Assembly: GCF_024105635.1 (NCBI RefSeq) | Contig: NZ_WYDQ01000001.1 | Coordinates: 4,092,501-4,156,500, forward strand | Direction of reading: 5' to 3' | Source of the DNA: Oceanicola sp. 502str15 | GTDB taxonomy: Bacteria; Pseudomonadota; Alphaproteobacteria; Rhodobacterales; Rhodobacteraceae | DNA length: 64,000 nucleotides | Part shown: positions 58,496 to 64,000 of the stretch, piece after piece | Layout: the number at the start of each line of letters is the position of its first letter | How positions within the stretch are numbered: the stretch's first letter is position 1 | The notes under the pieces: generated by a model | The model's database searches: none | Told to the model about the DNA's origin: nothing | Seen by the model: the letters and a program-made list of their open reading frames with translations, nothing else | Position numbers and translations under genes: made by a program

Positions 58496-58545
58496 GGCCT
58501 GCCGCCCGACTTGCCGCGCCTGCCGCTCTTTGGCAAAAGCGGGCC

Positions 58546-59166
58546 ATGAGCCCTGACGATATTGCCCGCCTCTTTACCCGCGCCGACGGGAGCTACCATT
58601 TTGCCCGCTGGCAGCGCCCCATCGTGCCGATCGTCTTCGGCGTGGAAGAGGAGACGCTGGCGGTGGTCAAGGGCGCCTGCGAGGCGCTGGTGGCCATGGC
58701 GGGCCACAAGATGGCCGAGATGGACCACGAGCAGGGGGCGAACCTTTTCTTCTTTTTCTTCCGCGAGTGGGAGGAGCTGCTGGCCGTGCCCGACCTTGGC
58801 GGCATGATCCCGGACCTCGAGGCGCTGGTGGCGCGGCTGGAGGAGGCGGAGGCCTCGTCCTACCGGGCGCTGCGGTTCGAGAAGGAGGGGGCGATCCGGG
58901 CCGGGTTTGTGTTTGTGCGGATGGATGCGGCGAACCGGGCGCAATCGGCGGAGGCCCTTGCCCTGAGCCAGATGGTGCGGGTGATGCTCGATTGGGGCGA
59001 GACGGCCTTTGCAGGGGCCTCGCCGCTGGCGCTGGCCGGCGGGGAGGCGGTGCTTCGGCCCGAGATCGCGGCGGTGATCCAGGCGGGCTACGACCCAGTG
59101 ATGCCGGCGGTCGCCCATGATGCGAGCCATGCGCTGCGGCTGGCGGCGCGGGTGGGGGCCACGTGA
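58546..59166 (+). CDS. Conserved hypothetical between ruvB and ybgC
   Basis: A 206-residue soluble protein, alternating helices and strands: FHFARW-like opening YHFARWQRPIVPIVFGVEEE, then a five-Phe run in NLFFFFFREWEELL and RAGFVFVRMDAANRAQSAEA. I do not recognise a named domain. ATG 58546 begins MSPDDIARLF. Its stop overlaps the ybgC start, so it is co-translated with it. Confidence 0.75.
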   Translation: MSPDDIARLFTRADGSYHFARWQRPIVPIVFGVEEETLAVVKGACEALVAMAGHKMAEMDHEQGANLFFFFFREWEELLAVPDLGGMIPDLEALVARLEEAEASSYRALRFEKEGAIRAGFVFVRMDAANRAQSAEALALSQMVRVMLDWGETAFAGASPLALAGGEAVLRPEIAAVIQAGYDPVMPAVAHDASHALRLAARVGAT

Positions 59167-59543
59167 TGGGGCATCTGTTTGAGACCGAGGTTTTCTACGA
59201 AGACACCGACCTTTCGGGCTTCGTCTACCACGCCAACTACCTGAAATTCATCGAGCGCGCCCGCTCGGCCTGGGTGGCCGGGCTGGGGGTGGATCAGAAT
59301 GCCATGCGCGAGGCCGGGCTGGTCTTTGCGGTGCGCAGGATCGAGGCGGATTTTCTGGCGCCCGCCCGAATGGGCGACCGGCTGTCGGTGGAGACCGGGG
59401 TGGCGAGCCGCACGGCGGCGCGGTTGGTGCTGGCGCAGCGGGTTCTGCGGGCGGGCGCGGTGCTGTTCGAGGCGCAGGTGACGCTGGTGGCCATGGGCAC
59501 GGGCGGGCGGCCAGTGCGGCTGCCGGAGGCGCTGCGCGGTTAG
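59166..59543 (+). CDS. ybgC: Acyl-CoA thioesterase YbgC (Tol-Pal associated)
   Basis: A 125-residue hot-dog-fold thioesterase. The catalytic FYEDTDLSGFVYHANYLKFI carries the Asp of the HGG-like 4-hydroxybenzoyl-CoA thioesterase family and the YHANYL core. ATG 59166 shares its first base with the preceding stop; GTG 59163 is possible. In most relatives tolQ follows directly, but here the next thing is a palindrome and a convergent gene. Confidence 0.93.
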   Translation: MGHLFETEVFYEDTDLSGFVYHANYLKFIERARSAWVAGLGVDQNAMREAGLVFAVRRIEADFLAPARMGDRLSVETGVASRTAARLVLAQRVLRAGAVLFEAQVTLVAMGTGGRPVRLPEALRG

Positions 59544-59558
59544 GTTCGCTTTTCGGGT

Positions 59559-59582
59559 GGCGGGACAAGTCCCGCCCTACGT
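59559..59582. repeat. Short palindromic repeat (CCTACG family)
   Basis: GGCGGGACAAGTCCCGCC (59559-59576) followed by CTACGT, between convergent ybgC and the next gene. Identical core to the copies at 29.9 and 31.9-32.0 kb. Confidence 0.8.
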
Positions 59583-59587
59583 CGGCC

Positions 59588-60043
59588 TCAGCTGATCGGC
59601 GCCGGGGGCTGGCAGCGGATGTGGAGATGGGTGCAGCGGGGCGGCGACCAGTCGGTGCGGTCCCAGCAATAGGCCTCTCCCCCGTCGATCAGGCGCAGGA
59701 TCCAGACCACGGGAGAGCCCTCGTCGGTGCGGCGCTGCTCGTCGTGCAGGTACATGGTGATCGAGCTCTCGTCGCTTTCTATCACGTCATAGACGCCCTG
59801 TTGGTCGGTTTCGCCGAGGTAGTTGGTCATCGGGCTATACCAGTCGAACCATGACAGGCTGCGCTCTTCGTTGAAGGCGATGGTGTGGGGGTTCTCGTCG
59901 CAGCGCATGGTGTCGACATCGGGGAAGGCCCAGCGGTTGGCGGCGAGGTGCGCGAAGATGTCGGCGGGAAGAGTGGGCTCGGCCTGCTGGGCGGCGACGG
60001 GCAGGGCGAGGGCGGTGAGAAGGAGGGGCAGGGCGAGGCGCAT
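59588..60043 (-). CDS. Exported protein of unknown function
   Basis: A 151-residue protein with a signal peptide (MRLALPLLLTALALPVAAQQ). The mature part is rich in Trp and acidic residues (NRWAFPDVDTMRCDENPHTI, ERSLSWFDWYSPM) and has three cysteines, two near the C-terminus (YCWDRTDWSPPRCTHLHIRC gives four in the whole tail). Probably a periplasmic beta protein. Not recognised. Downstream of the histidine kinase gene on the same strand. Confidence 0.72.
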   Translation of the reverse strand: MRLALPLLLTALALPVAAQQAEPTLPADIFAHLAANRWAFPDVDTMRCDENPHTIAFNEERSLSWFDWYSPMTNYLGETDQQGVYDVIESDESSITMYLHDEQRRTDEGSPVVWILRLIDGGEAYCWDRTDWSPPRCTHLHIRCQPPAPIS

Positions 60044-60090
60044 GGGAGCGAGCCTAGCGGTGCGCGTGGCCCTTGCAAGGGAAAGGCGGA

Positions 60091-61476
60091 TCAGACGGCT
60101 GCCTGCTGCGCGGCCTCGGGGGGCACCTGCTCGGCGGTGGGGATGGGCAGCTGGCTCGCCGCGGCGAGGCCCATTTCCGGGGTTGGCTCCTGCGTGGGCA
60201 GGTAGAGGGTGAAGCGGCTGCCCTTGCCGGGCAGCGATTCGGCATGGGCCCGGCCGCCGCAACTGCGGGCAAACCCGTCGACCATGGCGAGGCCGAGCCC
60301 GTTGCCGCTTCCCTCGGGCTTGGTTGAGAAGAAGGGGTCGAAGACCTTGGTGATCATCTCCCGGGGGATGCCCGCGCCGTTGTCGGAGACGGAGAGGGCG
60401 ACGTAATCGGAATGGTGCAGGAAATTGGGGCGCTGCTCGGTCGGGGTGAGGCGGTGGGCCTCGAAGAGCAGTGCACCGCCGTCGGGCATGGCGTCGCGTG
60501 CGTTGATGGCGAGGTTCAGGATCGCGGCCTGGAGGTTGGTTTCATCGGCGAGAACGGGCGGCAGGCCGGGTTCGGTGGTGGCGGTCAGGCCGATGCTTTC
60601 GGGCAGAACCCGGCGCACGAGGCGTTCGGCCGCGTAGAGCGCCTCGGCGGCGTCGATGGGCTGGGGCTCGACCACCGAGCCGCGCCCGAGGGCCATGAGC
60701 TGCCGGGTGAGGGCGGCGCCGCGCCAGCAGGCGGTGAGGGCCTCGGTGGCGCAGGCATCGCGGGCGGCCTTGTCGTCGGAGAGCTGCATCAGCTCGAGGT
60801 TGCCCTGCACCACGCTGAGGAGATTGTTGAAGTCGTGCGACAGGCCGCCCGCAAGGGTGCCGATGGCCTCCATCTTCTGGGCCTGGAAGAACTGCCGCTC
60901 GGTTTCCAGCAGCTTGCGGTGGGCGAGATTGGCCTCGTACACGGCGACGAGGAAGTAGAGAATGATCAGGATGGCGAGGACCAGCGAGGTGTGGAAGAGG
61001 ACCCCGCCATGCACGCCCTCCCAGCTGCCTGCGGCGATGACCAGAAAGGCGACGCCGAGGGGCACCATGTAGGCCGCCGAGATCTGCCAGAGCCGGGCGC
61101 GCACGAGGAAGACGTTGAGCACGCCGCCCACCATCAGCACCATGGCGCCGAACTTGGTGGCCGGGTCGGCCAGCAGCCAGAGGTAGGTGGGCAGGGCGGC
61201 GTAGGCGGTTGCGACCAGCGCGTTGAGGCCGACGAGAAGAGCGAAGAAGCCGCGGGAGCTGGCGGCAGACCACATCGCCAGCACGCCCTTTTCGAGCGCG
61301 ACGGCCCCGTAGTAGGCGGCGAGCCACCACGGCAGGAAGTGAAGATCGAGGAACAGGGTGCCCGCGGCGGTGCCGACCAGCATCAGGCTGATCCGGGCCA
61401 CAAATTCCGGGCTACGCACACGTTCTGCCCGGCGCAACACGGCGACGCGTGCGCTATAGTTACTCGTTTTCGTCAT
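60091..61476 (-). CDS. Membrane-bound sensor histidine kinase
   Basis: A 461-residue kinase. About six transmembrane helices (residues 28-178) form the sensor part, with no long periplasmic loop. A dimerisation helix follows with phospho-accepting His214 in LAGGLSHDFNNLLSVVQGNL. The ATPase domain has an N-box (LNLAINARDAMPDGG), G1 box (SVSDNGAGIPREM), F box (FDPFFSTKPEGSG) and G2 box (NGLGLAMVDGF). This is the HDFNN subtype. No receiver domain and no response-regulator gene is next to it, so it is an orphan. It may sense a lipid or redox signal in the membrane. Confidence 0.92.
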   Translation of the reverse strand: MTKTSNYSARVAVLRRAERVRSPEFVARISLMLVGTAAGTLFLDLHFLPWWLAAYYGAVALEKGVLAMWSAASSRGFFALLVGLNALVATAYAALPTYLWLLADPATKFGAMVLMVGGVLNVFLVRARLWQISAAYMVPLGVAFLVIAAGSWEGVHGGVLFHTSLVLAILIILYFLVAVYEANLAHRKLLETERQFFQAQKMEAIGTLAGGLSHDFNNLLSVVQGNLELMQLSDDKAARDACATEALTACWRGAALTRQLMALGRGSVVEPQPIDAAEALYAAERLVRRVLPESIGLTATTEPGLPPVLADETNLQAAILNLAINARDAMPDGGALLFEAHRLTPTEQRPNFLHHSDYVALSVSDNGAGIPREMITKVFDPFFSTKPEGSGNGLGLAMVDGFARSCGGRAHAESLPGKGSRFTLYLPTQEPTPEMGLAAASQLPIPTAEQVPPEAAQQAAV

Positions 61477-61732
61477 ACAATCCGTGGGCGTCGCGCGTCT
61501 CTCAGACCAGCAATTCGGAGGCGTCGCACGCGGCCCATTCCGTTAACCCTGTGAACCAAGTTACAGGGGCGGATTGAAAATTACAATCCAAAGGCGATGC
61601 GGGCATTTAAATTTTCTTTTCTTAGTAAATTTGGCAACTAAATTTACGCCCCGATCCGGTGCGATCAGCCACCGCGTGCGGGGTGCTGGCAGCGGGGCGC
61701 TTCAGCCGGTGCAAACCCCCGGTCTGAAAACG
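61477..61732. other. AT-rich control region upstream of the histidine kinase gene
   Basis: No gene seen. The middle part (61560-61645) is strongly AT-rich, with TTAAATTTTCTTTTCTTAG and repeated AAATTT, and probably holds the kinase promoter. The rest leads into the rpmE terminator. Confidence 0.5.
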
Positions 61733-61759
61733 AAAAACGCCGCCCGAAGGGGCGGCGTT
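61733..61759 (-). terminator. Rho-independent terminator after rpmE
   Basis: On the minus strand: AACGCCGCCCCTTCGGGCGG then CGTTTTT; a GC-rich stem with a CTTC loop, 23 bases after the rpmE stop. Confidence 0.9.
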
Positions 61760-61781
61760 GATCTCGCGGTTGAAGGCAGGC

Positions 61782-62003
61782 TCAGAAGCCGAGGCCCTCG
61801 TACTTTTTCTTGAACTTCGACACGCGGCCGCCGGTGTCCATCAGGCGGGTGTTGCCGCCGGTCCAGGCCGGGTGAACCGAGGGGTCGATGTCGAGCGACA
61901 GCGTGTCGCCCTCGGCGCCCCAGGTCGATTTCATCTGCACGACGTCGCCGTTGGTCAGCTTCACGTCGATGATGTGATATTCGGGATGCAGGTCTTTTTT
62001 CAT
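61782..62003 (-). CDS. rpmE: 50S ribosomal protein L31
   Basis: A 73-residue protein: [20 protein letters not shown], then [20 protein letters not shown] ending [10 protein letters not shown]. It has the L31 layout without the CxxC zinc pair, as in many alphaproteobacteria. Eleven bases after rplS. Confidence 0.95.
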   Translation of the reverse strand: MKKDLHPEYHIIDVKLTNGDVVQMKSTWGAEGDTLSLDIDPSVHPAWTGGNTRLMDTGGRVSKFKKKYEGLGF

Positions 62004-62014
62004 GTCTCTGCTCC

Positions 62015-62404
62015 TTACGCGTCGGCGTCAGCGCCGCCGAGCGGCTTGTAGTTGGTGACTTCCGCGATACGGGCAGATTTGCCGCGGCGCGAGCGGAGGT
62101 AGTAGAGCTTGGCGCGGCGAACGCGACCACGACGCACCACTTCGATGGTGTCGATGTTGGTCGAGTGCAGCGGGAACACCCGCTCGACGCCCTCGCCGAA
62201 GGAAATCTTGCGCACGGTGAACGAGCCGGCAATGCTTCCGCCGTTCTTGCGGGAAATGCACACGCCTTCGTAGTTCTGAACGCGGGTACGGGTGCCCTCG
62301 GTCACCTTGTAGCCGACGCGAATGGTGTCGCCAGCCTTGAAATCGGGAATGCTCTTCCCGAGGGAGGCAACCTGTTCGGCCTCCAGTTCAGCGATCAGGT
62401 CCAT
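62015..62404 (-). CDS. rplS: 50S ribosomal protein L19
   Basis: A 129-residue protein: [40 protein letters not shown] and [20 protein letters not shown] are diagnostic. ATG 62404 is chosen because AGGAG lies 8 bases upstream; a GTG three codons earlier is less well placed. Operon with rpmE. Confidence 0.96.
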   Translation of the reverse strand: MDLIAELEAEQVASLGKSIPDFKAGDTIRVGYKVTEGTRTRVQNYEGVCISRKNGGSIAGSFTVRKISFGEGVERVFPLHSTNIDTIEVVRRGRVRRAKLYYLRSRRGKSARIAEVTNYKPLGGADADA

Positions 62405-62659
62405 CTGATCCACTCCTATCTTTGCCCGTGGTATGCCACGGAGGTTTGGCGTGTCTCAGAGCTTCGGGTTTTATGCCGGGTCCGCCGATTTGCGCCCGCC
62501 GAAGGGTTCAGCCACTGTTCCTTGGTGTGCGTCCGGCGGAGCTGGTGCCACGGCCAGACGGTCCGGGGACGATTCCGCCCGCAGACCGGCGCTGTTTAGG
62601 GCGTTGGGCCCTTTCGATCAAGGGGTTTCTTGGCGCCGTGGGGTGACGGGTGGCGAGGG

Positions 62660-62854
62660 CTAGTCCTTATCGGCGGAGAAGCTCTTCCACCATGTCGGGC
62701 TCAGCAGCTCGGGGCGCAGGGCTACCAGCAGGATAAGCACCAGCGGCACGCCGAGAAGGGGCGTGGTGAGGACGAGCAGCACCAACAGCAATGCGGTCGG
62801 GACGATGAGCATGATCTTGGTGCCAAGCGGCAGGTTGGCGAGGGTGTGTTTCAA
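62660..62854 (-). CDS. Small membrane protein, unknown
   Basis: A possible 64-residue protein with one long or two short hydrophobic helices (IMLIVPTALLLVLLVLTTPL then LGVPLVLILLVAL) and a polar tail. The only upstream in-frame start is TTG 62854 with a weak GGAAG site, so the start is uncertain. It lies between trmD and rplS, which are usually adjacent. The remaining 62405-62659 shows no gene. Confidence 0.45.
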   Translation of the reverse strand: MKHTLANLPLGTKIMLIVPTALLLVLLVLTTPLLGVPLVLILLVALRPELLSPTWWKSFSADKD

Positions 62855-63010
62855 GGTATTCAGCAGTCTTCCGGTTCATTTCGGAGCCCTGCCTAGGCGC
62901 GAATCCGGGCGGCAGGGTGGCAAGGGTTGGGCGGCCTGTGCACGGGATGGAAACGCTGTGTTCGGGCGCCGGAGAAACCGCCGGGTCGGGGGTGGGGTGG
63001 GCCACGTGCC

Positions 63011-63832
63011 CTATGGCTTCTCGCGCCTCGCCCAGAGGTCGGGGCGGCGGGCGGCGGTGAGCTTTTCGCTCATCTCGCGACGCCAGGCCTCGATGCGCCC
63101 GTGGTGCCCCGAAAGCAGCACCTCGGGAATGTCGCGCCCGCGCCAGCTTGCCGGTTTGGTATATTGCGGATGTTCAAGCAAGCCGTTGGAATGGCTCTCT
63201 TCTTCGGTGCTGGCCTCGTTGCCGAGCACGCCGGGCAGCAGCCGCACCGTGGCATCGAGCATGGCTTGGGCCGCGATCTCGCCGCCGGTGAGCACGAAAT
63301 CCCCGAGCGAAACCTCCTCGATCTCGAAGGCCTCCAGCACCCGCTCGTCGACGCCCTCGAAGCGCCCGCAGAGGAGGGTGAGCCCGCGCCCGGAGGCGAG
63401 GCGGCGGGCCATGGCCTGATCGAAGGGCCTGCCGCGCGGGGAGGCATAGAGCACGGGCCATTCGGCGCGGTCCGGGGTGCCCTGCGCGGCCTCTTCCAGC
63501 GCCTCTGCAACCACATCGGCGCGCAGCACCATGCCCGCGCCACCGCCGGCGGGCGTGTCATCTACATTGCGGTGGCGGCCCTTGCCGTAGGCGCGCAGCG
63601 GCAGGGTTTCGAGCGCCCATTTGCCCTCGTCCAGCGCCCGCCCGGTGAGCGAGTGGCCGAGCACGCCGGGGAAGGCCTCGGGGAAGAGGGTGACGATCTT
63701 GGCGGTCCAGGCGCTGGCGAGGCGGGGGGCATCGCTCATCAGGTCGCGTGGCGCGCGGCAGGCCGAGATGGAGAGGCGGCCATGGGACTTGGCGCCGTGG
63801 GATTTGGAAGGGGCCTTGGGGGTGTCGCTCAT
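63011..63832 (-). CDS. trmD: tRNA (guanine(37)-N1)-methyltransferase
   Basis: A 273-residue SPOUT-family enzyme that methylates G37 next to the anticodon. The trefoil-knot SAM site is seen in [20 protein letters not shown] and [20 protein letters not shown]; also [20 protein letters not shown] and [16 protein letters not shown] 63832 gives about 31 extra residues ([20 protein letters not shown]) before the usual start; ATG 63739 ([11 protein letters not shown]) is closer to other members. The ATG at 63832 overlaps the stop of the VOC gene. Confidence 0.95.
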   Translation of the reverse strand: MSDTPKAPSKSHGAKSHGRLSISACRAPRDLMSDAPRLASAWTAKIVTLFPEAFPGVLGHSLTGRALDEGKWALETLPLRAYGKGRHRNVDDTPAGGGAGMVLRADVVAEALEEAAQGTPDRAEWPVLYASPRGRPFDQAMARRLASGRGLTLLCGRFEGVDERVLEAFEIEEVSLGDFVLTGGEIAAQAMLDATVRLLPGVLGNEASTEEESHSNGLLEHPQYTKPASWRGRDIPEVLLSGHHGRIEAWRREMSEKLTAARRPDLWARREKP

Positions 63833-64000
63833 TCCACGATCCTGCCTGTTGTCGGGCGCTCGTCCCGGGTGCCGAGAGATGAGGCGAAGCGCAGAAGGTA
63901 GCCATCGGGGTCGGCCACCACGAATTGCGACTGCCCATGCCAGCGGGCGCCGTCGCGATACCATGCTTCCTCCAGCGAGCGAAAGAGCGGCACGTCGCGC
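63829..64000 (-). CDS. VOC (glyoxalase/bleomycin-resistance) family protein, C-terminal part
   Basis: Only the last 57 or so residues are in the window: [20 protein letters not shown] then [19 protein letters not shown]. The [11 protein letters not shown] strand is the typical closing metal-site segment of VOC-fold proteins. Its stop overlaps trmD's ATG (ATGA), so translation is coupled. Ligand or reaction cannot be told from this part. Confidence 0.7.
   Translation of the reverse strand, partial: RDVPLFRSLEEAWYRDGARWHGQSQFVVADPDGYLLRFASSLGTRDERPTTGRIVE

Noticed and set aside
62667..63005. 112-residue minus-strand frame between trmD and rplS
   Set aside because: Overlaps the membrane-protein frame in another phase and has a Pro/Arg/His-rich shadow composition; the membrane frame has the clearer pattern.
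1..64000. CRISPR arrays, insertion sequences, rRNA genes
   Set aside because: No regularly spaced direct repeats of 25-40 bases, no transposase-like protein and no rRNA-like sequence were seen; the repeats present are palindromes at gene ends and the phage hexamer cluster.

Overview
The window is GC-rich alphaproteobacterial DNA. It fits the Rhodobacteraceae (Roseobacter group) best: argH–lysA–TIGR02302, ftsEX–plsC, a mcl1-type malyl-CoA lyase, phaA–phaB, DUF1127/DUF1244/DUF465/DUF2007 small proteins and ruvCAB–ybgC all have the sequences and neighbours expected there. No genus is claimed.

Region 1 (1 to about 8.1 kb) is the right end of a prophage whose genes read leftward. In reading order they are a truncated AAA ATPase, a block of TGTCCG repeats, a SeqA-N/RAMA-like protein, small terminase, GpA-type large terminase, an AT-rich accessory gene, a small gene on the opposite strand, an unknown gene, a lambda-type portal, a small protein, and a prohead protease cut by the window start. 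The ATPase ends abruptly against a sequence that folds as the T-arm plus 3' acceptor strand and CCA of a tRNA (8105-8132). That is what attR of a tRNA-integrated element looks like, so the rest of the prophage should lie to the left, ending at an intact tRNA (probably Trp).

Region 2 (8.2-31 kb) is core chromosome: ETF-ubiquinone oxidoreductase; a TPR protein with ispE; polyprenyl diphosphate synthase; a TrmN6-like methyltransferase; the polyhydroxybutyrate pair phaA–phaB; an EAL protein; tag; a TlpA-like thioredoxin; argH, three tandem small lipoproteins, lysA and TIGR02302; a zinc-ribbon protein divergent from ftsE–ftsX–plsC–PNPOx; accA.

Region 3 (31-48.3 kb) holds an AraC/GyrI regulator, mcl1, and a D-amino-acid cluster (dgcN, dgcA, phosphoesterase, an unknown leucine-rich protein, D-amino-acid transaminase). 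These are followed by a repeat-bearing OmpA-type protein with a helix-hairpin-helix partner, DUF1244, an N-formylglutamate amidohydrolase-like protein, pyk, a dienelactone hydrolase, rpmI–rplT, a second OmpA-type protein with a His-rich stretch, and a glutaredoxin–MauE fusion.

Region 4 (48.4-64 kb) holds pheS and pheT separated by three small membrane proteins, a GST, mscL, DUF1127, ruvC–ruvA–ruvB, ybgC without tolQ behind it, an orphan membrane histidine kinase, and rpmE, rplS and trmD, ending in a partial VOC protein.

Short palindromes of the GGCGGGAC-AA-GTCCCGCC-CTACG type recur at gene ends. A longer inverted repeat recurs in two convergent gaps (19.1 kb and 41.2 kb). No rRNA, complete tRNA, CRISPR array or insertion sequence was seen.
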